Shown: positions 17,019 through 26,239 of the stretch, one piece after another
Layout: every line of letters starts with the position of its first letter
Numbering within the stretch: position 1 is the stretch's first letter
Assembly: GCA_029237915.1 (NCBI GenBank)
Contig: JAQWHD010000016.1
Span: 28,727 to 92,726 of the forward strand
DNA: 64,000 bases
Source: Thalassotalea sp.
GTDB taxonomy: Bacteria; Pseudomonadota; Gammaproteobacteria; Enterobacterales; Alteromonadaceae
Reading direction: 5' to 3'
Translations under genes and position numbers: made by a program
Notes under the pieces: model-generated
Databases searched by the model: none
Told to the model about the DNA's origin: nothing
Seen by the model: only the letters and a program-made list of their open reading frames with translations

Positions 17019-18028
17019 TATGCTTTTAAACTAGTTGAGTTTCTCAGTACAAGTTTACATGGAAACTGAGTTTGAACCTCAGAGTAATCTTGCTTTTGCA
17101 TGTGCAAAATTAACTTTTTAACCGCGTGTTTTGCAATGTCGCATATCGGCTGTTTTACGGTAGTAATTGACGGCCAAATTTGCTGTGAAACAGGGGCATC
17201 ATCATAGCCAGCGACAGACAGCTCTGAAGGTATATTAATTTTCATCTGCGCTGCAACCTTTAAAACCGCCGCAGCCATATAATCATTACAGGCAAAAATA
17301 GCCGTTGGTCGATGCTCTTGGGTTAACAGTTGGCGTGCACAAATCTCGCCTGATTCAAAAGTAAACTCACCTTGTTTTACCAACTCATCATAAACTGGCA
17401 TATCAACCTCAGTTAAAGCTCTTTGATAGCCTTCAAACCTTTTTGGCGTTGCGCCAAAATCTTTATGGCCTTTGATGATCGCGATATCAGTGTGGCCTAA
17501 AGAAATTAGAAACTTAGTAATGTCATAAGCGGCTTGTTCATCGTCTGAGCAAACAAATGGTGAATTATGATCGCGGTTAAACGGTGATATGCGAGCAAAC
17601 GGGATCTTGTTATCTTCTAGTAGCTTAATCAACTCTGGGTTATCACATAATGGATGAGTCAGTAATATACCGTCTTGTCTGGCGTGAGTGATTAATGTTT
17701 CAATGTTTTGAATTAAATTTGGTTGGTTATGATCACAAGGCTGAATTTGCAAATTATAGCCTTGTTCATTGGCTTGGGCGATGGCGCCATTTTGTAACTC
17801 TAAAACATAACCTGGGTTTGGGTTAGAATATAACAAGGTAATAATAAAACTGCGTTGGCCGCGTAAGGCACTGGCCATAGGGTTTTTCTTAAAGCCTAAT
17901 TCATCAACTGCTTTTTGCACTAATTCTTGCATAGCAGGGCGCACATTAGGTTCATTATTAATAACCCGTGACACCGTTTTAACTGATACTCCAGCTAATT
18001 TTGCTACATCCTTGATGGTTGATCTCAA
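17018..18028 (-). CDS. LacI-family transcriptional regulator
   Basis: This is a 336-residue LacI/GalR-type regulator. The N-terminal helix-turn-helix reads TIKDVAKLAGVSVKTVSRVIN, followed by the hinge region NPMASALRGQRS and a periplasmic-binding-protein-like effector domain (IAIIKGHKDFGATPKRFEGY, AIFACNDYMAAAVLK, LSVAGYDDAP). It should bind a sugar released from the polysaccharide and control the surrounding sulfatase and glycosidase genes, most simply as a repressor relieved by that sugar. Two CG-centred palindromes at 14.1 and 19.9 kb are candidate sites. No similar site is evident in its own promoter. Its stop codon TAA coincides with the right edge of the palindromic repeat element. Confidence 0.93.
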   Translation of the reverse strand: MRSTIKDVAKLAGVSVKTVSRVINNEPNVRPAMQELVQKAVDELGFKKNPMASALRGQRSFIITLLYSNPNPGYVLELQNGAIAQANEQGYNLQIQPCDHNQPNLIQNIETLITHARQDGILLTHPLCDNPELIKLLEDNKIPFARISPFNRDHNSPFVCSDDEQAAYDITKFLISLGHTDIAIIKGHKDFGATPKRFEGYQRALTEVDMPVYDELVKQGEFTFESGEICARQLLTQEHRPTAIFACNDYMAAAVLKVAAQMKINIPSELSVAGYDDAPVSQQIWPSITTVKQPICDIAKHAVKKLILHMQKQDYSEVQTQFPCKLVLRNSTSLKA

Positions 18029-18128
18029 AGTAAATCCTTAGAATTATCAAAACTTGTGAATAGTGTGTTATATAACTATATGATTGCATTAGACCGTATT
18101 ATTAACTAATTAGCAATATAGACGGCAT

Positions 18129-18158
18129 AAAAAAGGCTCACATAGCTATGCGAGCCTT
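18129..18158 (-). terminator. Terminator of the second sulfatase gene
   Basis: AAGGCTC (18133-18139) and GAGCCTT (18152-18158) form the stem, extended inward by CATAG/CTATG. On the minus strand it is followed by a run of T. Confidence 0.85.
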
Positions 18159-18183
18159 AAAGTTATTTAAAAGTAGAGTGCTT

Positions 18184-19827
18184 TTATTTGGTTTTTTGTT
18201 TTTTAGGCAAACGTTTTTTATCGTGTTTCATAAAGTCACGTAAACCGTCTTCACCATCTTCTTTTAACCAATGCTCAGGGAATTCAGCCGCTTTTGAACG
18301 ACCTTCTTCACGGTAAACTGCACCAGAACTAAACTTCTCAGTAAATGGTACGGTATGTTCACCTTTATTGTTGGCTAAAAGGGTGAATAATTTGCCGCGC
18401 ATTTCAACTTTAACAGCTAAATACTTAGGGTCGTCAATCAGGTTAACCATTTCTTTCGGGTCGTTCTTTAAGTCGTATAACTCTTCTGTATCCCAAACAC
18501 CGTGGTATTGGATAATTTTGAAGTTATCTGAACGTAAAGCAAAGGTTGTTGGCGTAGAAGGGTAGTTAAACTCCCAGTAATATTCGTATAAGAAGTTGTT
18601 GCGCCATTCACCTTTTGCTTTGCCTTGAGCAAGGTCTAAAAAGCTTTTACCGTCAAAATGTTTAGGGCTTGCAACACCAGCCATTTCAAGTAATGTTGGC
18701 GCGATATCAATATTAGCAACCATTTCAGTTACTACCTTACCCGCTTCTAAATAACCAGGAGCATAGGCAAGTAAAGGTACACGCATTGACTCTTCATAAG
18801 CATTACGTTTGTCGATAAGACCGTGCTCACCAAACATAAAGCCGTTGTCACCCATTAAGATAACCGTGGTGTTTTCAGTTAAATTGTTTTCTTCTAACCA
18901 AGTTAAGATACGACCTAAGCTGTCATCAACTGCGCCAATTGCTCGATGATATTGCTTTTTATAAGATTGTACGTCTAAAGAGCTATGGTAAGGAAAATCA
19001 ACACCATGCCATGAGTTACGTTGGTTCTGCACCCACATTGGCTTACCTTTGCGGTTTTCAGGAGTGTCTGCTTGGCTTGCCGGTACTGGTAAGGTTACAT
19101 CTTCATATAGGTTTTCATGGCGTTTAGCTGGTGAAAAGTTAGCATGAACCGCTTTATGTGAAAGGTATAGCATGAATGGCTTACTTTCATCACGTTCGGT
19201 TAACCAATCAATTGAGTAATCAGTTAGTTCATCCGTAATGTAACCAGTTTGCGGTACTCGCTTACCATTAATGTTAAATGTGTATGGCTTACCATTTGGC
19301 ATAGTTTTAGGGTAGTAAATACCTTGGCCAGGGAAACTTAACCAGTAATCAAAGCCATTTTGAGGCATATCACTTACGCCATGGCCAGCAGACTCACCCA
19401 TGTGCCATTTACCGATAAATGCCGTTTGGTAGCCGGCATCTTGTAAGTATTCAGGGAAGAAAATAGTACCTTCACGAGCTGGCTTATTGTTATCTACTAC
19501 CCCATGGTTGTGCATGTATTGGCCAGTTAATATTGAAGCTCGGCTTGGTGAGCAAAGTGCTGTAGTAACGAATGCATTTTTAAAGTGTATGCCTTCATTT
19601 GCTAACTTATCCATATTAGGTGTATTGAGGATAGGATTTAAAATACCTAATTCGTCATAACGTTGATCATCAGTTAGAACATAAATGATATTACGTTTTG
19701 TATTTGCTGCTTTTTCAGCGGCTTGTACTAAAGTTGTTTGACCAAACAAAGCAAACAAAGAGCTTGCCCCAAGAAGCAAAACCTTCCATGTATTACGTGT
19801 TGTTTTAGTTATATTTGATTTCAACAT
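18184..19827 (-). CDS. S1-family sulfatase (formylglycine type), exported
   Basis: This second S1 sulfatase has 547 residues. A signal peptide ends near VQAA (residue 37). The active site has DD53-54 in IIYVLTDDQR, C92 in CSPSRAS for formylglycine formation, and GKWHMG, with VILMGDNGFMFGEHG later. The close of the protein is charged and lysine-rich (KHDKKRLPKKQKTK). It differs in sequence and length from the other two sulfatases, which suggests attack on a different sulfated position of the same glycan. It is divergent from the GH3 gene across a 150-bp region containing a 20-bp perfect hairpin and CG-centred operator-like core. Confidence 0.92.
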   Translation of the reverse strand: MLKSNITKTTRNTWKVLLLGASSLFALFGQTTLVQAAEKAANTKRNIIYVLTDDQRYDELGILNPILNTPNMDKLANEGIHFKNAFVTTALCSPSRASILTGQYMHNHGVVDNNKPAREGTIFFPEYLQDAGYQTAFIGKWHMGESAGHGVSDMPQNGFDYWLSFPGQGIYYPKTMPNGKPYTFNINGKRVPQTGYITDELTDYSIDWLTERDESKPFMLYLSHKAVHANFSPAKRHENLYEDVTLPVPASQADTPENRKGKPMWVQNQRNSWHGVDFPYHSSLDVQSYKKQYHRAIGAVDDSLGRILTWLEENNLTENTTVILMGDNGFMFGEHGLIDKRNAYEESMRVPLLAYAPGYLEAGKVVTEMVANIDIAPTLLEMAGVASPKHFDGKSFLDLAQGKAKGEWRNNFLYEYYWEFNYPSTPTTFALRSDNFKIIQYHGVWDTEELYDLKNDPKEMVNLIDDPKYLAVKVEMRGKLFTLLANNKGEHTVPFTEKFSSGAVYREEGRSKAAEFPEHWLKEDGEDGLRDFMKHDKKRLPKKQKTK

Positions 19828-19902
19828 TAACTCCGTAGTGAAATGTACCTATTACACTATGCCAAAAGACAAAGTTACAGGTATGATAGTAAAATATGGA
19901 AT

Positions 19903-19946
19903 CATTAAACACCCCCTTGACACCGTTGTCAAGGGGGTGTTTAATG
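19903..19946. promoter_or_regulatory. Large perfect palindrome with LacI-type core between divergent sulfatase and GH3 genes
   Basis: Twenty bases at 19903-19922 pair exactly with 19927-19946 around a 4-base centre. The core TTGACACCGTTGTCAA is symmetric at 14 of 16 positions with a central CG, as in LacI-family operators. There is no T run, and the position about 30 bp ahead of the GH3 start and 76 bp ahead of the sulfatase start argues for regulation rather than termination. Confidence 0.55.
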
Positions 19947-19976
19947 TGATCACTAATTTTTATAAGAATTATAACT

Positions 19977-22295
19977 ATGAAATCAACAATTGCGTTACCT
20001 ATTAGCACTCTGTTTATGGCGTTGAACCTGCTCTCAACCCCTGTTAAATCGGCAGATTTACTTCCTTATCAAAATAAAGATTTATCAGCGCAGCAACGTG
20101 TCGATGACTTGATTACGCGCATGACTTTGCGAGAAAAAGCAGGACAAATGAGCCAATTTGTTGGCCTTGAACATATAAAAGAGTCTGAATCTAAATTAAC
20201 GGCTGAGCAATTAAATAGCTCTGACGCGCATGGTTTCTATCCAGGCCTTCGTCCTGCCGATTTACTAGAGATGATAGAAAAGAGTGAAATTGGCTCTTTT
20301 TTACATGTAGTTAATATTAAAGAAGCCAACGAATTACAAAAACACGCGATGAAGTCGCGTTTAGGTATTCCATTAATTATTGGTATTGATGCGATTCATG
20401 GTAATGCTTTAGTTAGTGGTGCAACGGTTTATCCATCGCCAATTAGTGCGGCGAGCTCGTTTAACTTAGACCTAGTTAAAAAGTCGTCCGTTGAAACAGC
20501 CAAAGAAATGCGTGCCAATGGCTCGCACTGGACCTTTACACCAAACGTAGATATTGTTCGCGATCCTCGTTGGGGCCGAGTAGGTGAAACGTTTGGTGAA
20601 GACCCATTCTTAGTAGCTAAAATGGGTGTGGCTACTGTTGAAGGTCTACAGCAAACTGATTTTAAAGGTTATGACAAAGTAATAGCTAACGCTAAGCATT
20701 TTGTTGGTGGTGGTGACTCTATTAATGGTTTAAATATCGCACCTCTTGATGTATCCGAGCGCACCTTAAGACAAGATTACTTCCCTCCATTTAAAGAGGT
20801 GATTGATGCTGGCGTATTTACCATTATGGCAGCTCATAATGAAGTTAACGGCGTACCATCTCATGGTAATAAATTTTTATTAAATGATGTACTTCGTGGT
20901 GAATGGGATTTCCCTGGTTTTGTGGTAAGTGACTGGCTTGATGTTGATCGCTTAAAAACCTTACATAAAGTTGTACCAACTCATAAAGATGCAGTGCATT
21001 TAACGGTAGATTCAGGCATGGATATGAACATGCATGGCCCTCAATTTGCAGGCCCAATTATTGAGTTAGTAAACGAAGGGCGTTTAACTGAAGAGCGAAT
21101 TGACGCATCAGTTAAACCAATCTTGTTAGCTAAATTTCGTTTAGGTTTGTTTGATAATCCTTATGTCGATGAAACGCTGCGCGATAGAGTCAACTTTAAT
21201 ATTGAACATCAGCAAACAGCATTAGCTATGGCCCGTGAATCGATTGTATTATTGAAAAATGACAACAATGTTTTACCACTTAAAAATGTGAAAAATGTTT
21301 TTGTCACAGGTCCAAATGCTGATGCTCATACCATATTAGGTGATTGGTCATTACCTCAGCCTGAAGACAAGGTAACAACTGTTTTAGAAGGTCTGCAACA
21401 GGTTAGCGCTAAAAGCATTAAACTTGATTACTTAGATGTAGGTAAACAAGTAAAAGTGTTAACGGATGAGCAAATAAGCGAAGCCGCTGAACGTGCAAAA
21501 TCTGCCGATGTTAGTATTGTTGTCGTTGGTGAAAATCCATTACGCTTTGATAATGAAGGCAAAACCTCTGGTGAAAACGTTGCTCGCGCGAACCTAGATT
21601 TATACGGTAAACAACTTGAGCTGATCAAAGCTATCCACGCAGCTGGTAAGCCAGTTATTGTGGTGTTAATCAATGGTCGTCCGGTTTCTGAACCATGGTT
21701 AGTGGATAATGTTGACGCTATTGTTGAAGCATGGGAGCCAGGAAGTTTTGGTGGACAAGCTGTTGCCGAGATCTTATACGGTAAAGTAAACCCTAGCGCG
21801 AAAATGCCAATTTCAGTACCTTATAGTGCTGGCCACATTCAATCTATTTATAATCATAAACCATCGACTTACTTTAAACGTTACGTTGATTCACCGACTA
21901 AAAACTTATACGAATTTGGTTTTGGCTTAAGCTATAGCACATTTACTTATTCTGATTTATCAATCGATAAAAGCTCTATTAGTAAAGATGGTAGTGCCAC
22001 TGTAACGGTGAAAGTCACTAATACCAGTAACGTTGCCGGCGATGAAGTTGTACAACTTTACATTAATGACAATTACAGCCAAGTCACACGTCCTGTAAAA
22101 GAGCTAAAAGGTTTTGAACGTATATCTTTAGCTGCTAAAGAAACTAAACAAGTAAGCTTTGCAATTACTCCTGAACTGTTAGCGTATTACAATTTAGCTA
22201 TGCAGTATGGTGTTGAGGCCGGTGACTTTACTCTTATGATCGGTTCGTCATCACGCGATAGCGATTTAAAAACAATTCAGTTAAACGTGAATTAA
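19977..22295 (+). CDS. Glycoside hydrolase family 3 (BglX-like beta-glycosidase), exported
   Basis: This GH3 enzyme of 772 residues removes sugars from non-reducing ends of oligosaccharides. A signal peptide ends near VKSA (residue 26). The N-terminal barrel has NVDIVRDPRWGRVGETFGEDP (190-210), KHFVGGGD (240-247) and the nucleophile D319 in GFVVSDW. The C-terminal alpha/beta domain begins after about 400, and a fibronectin-III-like domain ends the protein (ATVTVKVTNTSNVAGDEVVQLY). It is closest in architecture to BglX beta-glucosidases, though with a GH10 neighbour a beta-xylosidase activity is equally possible. It is 7 bp upstream of the third sulfatase, so the two form one operon, presumably completing oligosaccharide breakdown in the periplasm. 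Confidence 0.92.
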   Translation: MKSTIALPISTLFMALNLLSTPVKSADLLPYQNKDLSAQQRVDDLITRMTLREKAGQMSQFVGLEHIKESESKLTAEQLNSSDAHGFYPGLRPADLLEMIEKSEIGSFLHVVNIKEANELQKHAMKSRLGIPLIIGIDAIHGNALVSGATVYPSPISAASSFNLDLVKKSSVETAKEMRANGSHWTFTPNVDIVRDPRWGRVGETFGEDPFLVAKMGVATVEGLQQTDFKGYDKVIANAKHFVGGGDSINGLNIAPLDVSERTLRQDYFPPFKEVIDAGVFTIMAAHNEVNGVPSHGNKFLLNDVLRGEWDFPGFVVSDWLDVDRLKTLHKVVPTHKDAVHLTVDSGMDMNMHGPQFAGPIIELVNEGRLTEERIDASVKPILLAKFRLGLFDNPYVDETLRDRVNFNIEHQQTALAMARESIVLLKNDNNVLPLKNVKNVFVTGPNADAHTILGDWSLPQPEDKVTTVLEGLQQVSAKSIKLDYLDVGKQVKVLTDEQISEAAERAKSADVSIVVVGENPLRFDNEGKTSGENVARANLDLYGKQLELIKAIHAAGKPVIVVLINGRPVSEPWLVDNVDAIVEAWEPGSFGGQAVAEILYGKVNPSAKMPISVPYSAGHIQSIYNHKPSTYFKRYVDSPTKNLYEFGFGLSYSTFTYSDLSIDKSSISKDGSATVTVKVTNTSNVAGDEVVQLYINDNYSQVTRPVKELKGFERISLAAKETKQVSFAITPELLAYYNLAMQYGVEAGDFTLMIGSSSRDSDLKTIQLNVN

Positions 22296-22302
22296 TAGGA
22301 CT

Positions 22303-23733
22303 ATGATGAAATTTTCAAAAATTGTTAAGGCGCTTTCAGTAACTTTAGCGTGTTTGCCGTTAGCGTTAAATGCTGCCGAGCAGGTTAAGCAACCTAATAT
22401 CTTATTTATCGCGGTTGATGACTTAAAGCCATTGGCGGGCGCTTATGGTGATAAACAAGTTATAACACCTAATATTGATGCCATCGCGAACCAAGGCACT
22501 ATGTTTGCCAATGCTTATTCGCAGTGGCCAGTTTGCGGGCCATCACGAATGAGTTTACTTACTGGTTTTCGACCAGAAACTAACGGTATTATGAATTTAA
22601 AAGATAATATCCGCGATGTTAACCCTGATGTTGTTACCTTGCCACAGCTGTTTAGACAAAATGGCTATGAAACGGCTGCAGTTGGTAAAATCTTTGATCC
22701 GCGTAATGTCGATAGCCGTCAAACTGACGACCCGGCTTCATGGAGCATACCTTATCAACAACCAACATCTACCGTTAAGGGCAAGCAAAAGTTAGCGGTT
22801 GAATCTTTAGAGCATCCTATTGAAAAATTTGTTGATGGTAATATTAATGCCCGTGGTATTAAGTTGCTTAAACAAATGGCTAATAAAGATAAACCTTTCT
22901 TTTTAGCTATTGGTTATAAACGTCCACATTTACCATTTACCGCGCCAAAACAGTTTTTTGACTTATACAATCCAGCTGATTTTACTTTAGAGCCTTTTCA
23001 ACAAGCGCCTAAGAATAGTAATCCCAAGTATATTTTAAATAACAATGGCGAAATGCGCACGTATAAGCCAACCCCAAAAGCGGGTGAAAAGATTAAACCT
23101 TACCCTAAAGGTGCCTTTTCAGAGGCGCATCAGCGTGAGCTTATTCATGGCTACTATGCAGCGGTGAGCTTTGTTGATAGTTTAGTCGGTGATTTAATGG
23201 CCGAGCTAGAAAAAACTGGTGAAGCAGATAATACCATTATTGTCTTTTGGGGCGATCATGGCTTCCACTTAGGTGACCATGGGATGTGGGGCAAACATAC
23301 CACTATGGAAAAAGCCAATCATGTACCACTTATTATTAAGCTTCCTGGTCAAAAAACTAGCGTTTATAACAAACCGGTTGGTTTAATGGATATCTTCCCA
23401 ACGCTTACTGAATTAGCTAAGTTAAAAGCTCCTAAAGGTTTGCAGGGAGATTCATTAGTCCCAGCTATAAATGAGTTACCTGAATCAAAACAACCAGTAG
23501 CAATTAGCCAGTACAAACGCGGCGGTGCTTTTGGTTATTCTATGCGTACAGAAAACTATCGGTACACTGAATGGTTAAGCAAGCATAAGAAAGTTGTGTA
23601 TCGTGATTTATACGACATGACGAATGATCCAGGTGAAACTGTTAACGTAGTTGATGACGCAAAATATAAAGACGTTGCCGCTAAATTAGCTAAGCTTTTA
23701 CGCGAAAACTCTTCTGGATTGAAACGCTTATAA
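22303..23733 (+). CDS. S1-family sulfatase, iduronate-2-sulfatase-like (S1_7 type)
   Basis: This third sulfatase, 476 residues, follows the GH3 gene by 7 bp. A signal peptide ends near ALNAA (residue 25). DD39-40 lies in ILFIAVDDLKPLAG, the formylglycine cysteine is C78 in CGPSR, and GKIFDP takes the place of GKWHxG, as in iduronate-2-sulfatase-like members. FWGDHGFHLGDHGMWGKHT carries the metal and sulfate ligands. I place it in the S1_7-like group by these motifs; the actual target sugar is unknown. With three different sulfatases on one island, the substrate probably carries sulfate at several positions. A terminator follows directly. Confidence 0.92.
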   Translation: MMKFSKIVKALSVTLACLPLALNAAEQVKQPNILFIAVDDLKPLAGAYGDKQVITPNIDAIANQGTMFANAYSQWPVCGPSRMSLLTGFRPETNGIMNLKDNIRDVNPDVVTLPQLFRQNGYETAAVGKIFDPRNVDSRQTDDPASWSIPYQQPTSTVKGKQKLAVESLEHPIEKFVDGNINARGIKLLKQMANKDKPFFLAIGYKRPHLPFTAPKQFFDLYNPADFTLEPFQQAPKNSNPKYILNNNGEMRTYKPTPKAGEKIKPYPKGAFSEAHQRELIHGYYAAVSFVDSLVGDLMAELEKTGEADNTIIVFWGDHGFHLGDHGMWGKHTTMEKANHVPLIIKLPGQKTSVYNKPVGLMDIFPTLTELAKLKAPKGLQGDSLVPAINELPESKQPVAISQYKRGGAFGYSMRTENYRYTEWLSKHKKVVYRDLYDMTNDPGETVNVVDDAKYKDVAAKLAKLLRENSSGLKRL

Positions 23734-23749
23734 GTTTTAAATCTTATTG

Positions 23750-23782
23750 AAGGCTAGAGCACAGTTGCGCTAGCCTTTTTAC
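23750..23782 (+). terminator. Terminator after the GH3-sulfatase operon
   Basis: AAGGCTAG (23750-23757) pairs with CTAGCCTT (23770-23777), followed by TTT. A second hairpin, TCGACTTTTAA/TTAAAAGTCGA at 23821-23849, follows without a T run and may be a regulatory site for the cytochrome gene downstream. Confidence 0.85.
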
Positions 23783-23975
23783 ATCAAACGTGAAATGTTA
23801 AAAAGTTGTTGATATAGGCCTCGACTTTTAAGATGATTTTAAAAGTCGATAGTGCTTATACTTGCTGGTACTATTAAAGTTAAACCAAGTTTACTAAGTT
23901 TTCTCCCATCAGTGAAAAAGTTAATAGAATTGGGATTAAATCTTTCCTCATATAATTATAAAAAATAGGTTCTTT

Positions 23976-26174
23976 GTGAAATTTATCGCTTTTGTTTTAA
24001 CCTCGTTCGTTACCGTTATGCTTATTACATCTAGTTTAATCAGTGTTAATGCTTTCGCCCAAGGCGATGGTGCTTGTGTCGATTGCCATACTGAGCAAAC
24101 AAGTAAATGGCAGCAGTCTGATCACGCCAAAGCAATGGCTATAGCCGATGAAACAACGGTTAAAGCTAACTTTAATAAGCAAACTGCAGAGCACTATGGG
24201 CAAAAAGCTTATTTTTATAAAAGCAAAGGTAAGTTTTTTGTTGATATTTCTTATGATGATAAAGTTGAAACCTTAGCGATTGCTTATACGTTTGGTCATT
24301 ATCCTCTGCAACAATACTTAGTAGAAACTAAAAAAGGTAGCTATCAGGTTTTGCCTTTTGCATGGGATAGTCGAACGATAGAAGAGGGCGGTCAACGTTG
24401 GTACCACAACTACGCTAATGAAGAAATAAAACCTGAAGATAGATTGCATTGGCGTCAACCGCTACAAAACTGGAATGGCATGTGCGCCGATTGTCATTCG
24501 GATGGTTTAGAGCGAAACTATGATGCTAAAAATAATAGCTTTGCCTCAGAGTTTTCTAATATCAATGTTGGTTGTGTGTCTTGTCATGGTGACAAAGACG
24601 AACACAGTGAGCAAGCAACGCAAGATAAAGCTAAGCCGAAATCTAATCACTCATCTAATTCATCTACGGCTAGTTCTGGCATGTGGAAGCGTAAGTTTGG
24701 TGAAGATACCGCCAAGTGGGTTGGTGAAAAACGTGATAATAGTTTTATGGATAACTGTTTTTCTTGTCATTCCCTGCGTGCACCGCTAACTGATGGCATT
24801 AAGCCAAATAGTCACTTTTTAGATCAGTTTACTCCGCAATTATTGCAAGCTCCTGCATATCATGTTGATGGTCAAATTAAAGAAGAAGTCTATGTTTATG
24901 GCTCTTTTTTACAGTCGAAGATGTTTGCTAAAGGTGTTAATTGTATTGATTGTCATGATCAACATACGATGAAAGTAAAAATCCCTGGTAATGGTTTATG
25001 TTTACAATGTCATGCCAGTGAAGTCTTTGATAAACCAGAGCATCACAATCATGAAAATGGTAGCGATGGTGCACAATGTGTAAATTGTCATATGCCAGAG
25101 AACCGTTATATGGGAGTTGATGACAGACGCGATCACAGCTTTAAAATTCCTCGCCCGGAATTATCAGAGCAGTACTCATCACCTAATGCTTGTACTACGT
25201 GTCATGAAGGCAAAGACAATCAATGGGCTTTAGGATTTATGCAGTCTTGGAAAATAAAACCTCGCAGCAATAGCCAAACTCAACAAGATTTCTTTACCTT
25301 AAAATCAGGACAGCCGCTACCTGTTGATGCGCATTTAGCAATTGTTGGCGATGAAAATATTGACGTTATTAGCCGTGCCACTGCACTGCAAATGTTAGTG
25401 TTTAGTACACAAGAAATAAGTGCTGATACACTTAAGCCTTATTTACATCACCAGCAAGAGTTATTAAGACTGGCTGCAGCAAGTGTTGGTACCTTAATTA
25501 ATCCTGGTTTTAGAGCCCAAGCGTTAAGTCATTTACTAAATGATCCAAGAAAAGCGATTCGAGTAGCTGCAGCGCGCACATTAGTTGATGTTTATATTCC
25601 GCAAGCGGATTTAGCAAGCTTTAATAAGGCATTTAAAGAGTTAACTGTATCGCTAGAGCAAAGTGGCTGGCGCGGAGAAGGGCGTTTAAATCAAGGCTTG
25701 TTAGAGATTGATAAGTCGAACTACTCAAGTGCTGAAAAACACTTTAAAGAAGCGATCCGAGTTGAACCTTATTTTGACGCTGCTTACAGTAACTTAGCTG
25801 AGTTTTACCGTATGCAAAATAAACCAGCACAAGTTATTTCAGTATATAATTCGGGTATTAATAAAGTACCGGCATCGGCATTATTGCATTATGGTTATGG
25901 TTTGCACTTAATAAGAAATCAGCAGCTTGGCAAAGCGATACCACTATTTAAAAAATCTATGCTGCTAGACCCAAGCAATGCACAATATGCTTATGTTTAT
26001 GCTTTATCAATTGATGGTACGGGTGATACTAAGCAGGCGATTGAAATTTTGAAATCGATAATTGGCAATTACTCGCAAAATCAACAATTGGTTGAACTCG
26101 GTCTTTCATTTGCGCAAAAACTACAAGACAAAGCCAGTTTTGATTACTTTATGGGGTTAAGGGGTACTTACTAA
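23976..26174 (+). CDS. Octaheme c-type cytochrome with C-terminal TPR domain
   Basis: This 732-residue exported protein has eight CXXCH haem-binding motifs beginning at residues 34, 170, 200, 261, 323, 342, 368 and 406 (CVDCH, CADCH, CVSCH, CFSCH, CIDCH, CLQCH, CVNCH, CTTCH). A signal peptide ends near AFAQG. A low-complexity Ser/Asn/Lys linker lies at about 210-235. From about 440 there are HEAT-like repeats (ALQMLVFSTQEI, RKAIRVAAARTLVDVY), and from about 560 TPRs (YSSAEKHFKEAIRVEPYFDAAYSNLAEFYR). It should carry electrons in the periplasm and bind a partner by its repeats. It starts with GTG and is separated from the sulfatase operon by a terminator. The link to polysaccharide use is positional only. 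Confidence 0.85.
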   Translation: MKFIAFVLTSFVTVMLITSSLISVNAFAQGDGACVDCHTEQTSKWQQSDHAKAMAIADETTVKANFNKQTAEHYGQKAYFYKSKGKFFVDISYDDKVETLAIAYTFGHYPLQQYLVETKKGSYQVLPFAWDSRTIEEGGQRWYHNYANEEIKPEDRLHWRQPLQNWNGMCADCHSDGLERNYDAKNNSFASEFSNINVGCVSCHGDKDEHSEQATQDKAKPKSNHSSNSSTASSGMWKRKFGEDTAKWVGEKRDNSFMDNCFSCHSLRAPLTDGIKPNSHFLDQFTPQLLQAPAYHVDGQIKEEVYVYGSFLQSKMFAKGVNCIDCHDQHTMKVKIPGNGLCLQCHASEVFDKPEHHNHENGSDGAQCVNCHMPENRYMGVDDRRDHSFKIPRPELSEQYSSPNACTTCHEGKDNQWALGFMQSWKIKPRSNSQTQQDFFTLKSGQPLPVDAHLAIVGDENIDVISRATALQMLVFSTQEISADTLKPYLHHQQELLRLAAASVGTLINPGFRAQALSHLLNDPRKAIRVAAARTLVDVYIPQADLASFNKAFKELTVSLEQSGWRGEGRLNQGLLEIDKSNYSSAEKHFKEAIRVEPYFDAAYSNLAEFYRMQNKPAQVISVYNSGINKVPASALLHYGYGLHLIRNQQLGKAIPLFKKSMLLDPSNAQYAYVYALSIDGTGDTKQAIEILKSIIGNYSQNQQLVELGLSFAQKLQDKASFDYFMGLRGTY

Positions 26175-26203
26175 CCTTTTGCTGGGTAGATGCTAATGTA
26201 CAG

Positions 26204-26238
26204 TTTCTAGTTTCTAGTTTTAGCTTCTAGTTTCTCAT
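26204..26238. repeat. Decayed TTTCTAG heptamer repeat
   Basis: Two exact TTTCTAG units at 26204-26217 are followed by degenerate units (TTTTAGC, TTCTAG, TTTCTCA). The array abuts the stop codon of the minus-strand transglycosylase gene, as the intact array at 8536 abuts the transporter gene. Confidence 0.75.
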
Positions 26239-26239
26239 T

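Noticed and set aside
19903..19946. Treating the 20-bp palindrome as a terminator
   Set aside because: It lies between two divergent gene starts, and no T run follows on either strand.
10747..26174. Prophage or genomic island with integrase
   Set aside because: No integrase, tRNA junction or phage gene borders the sulfatase region; a single MITE-like repeat is not enough.
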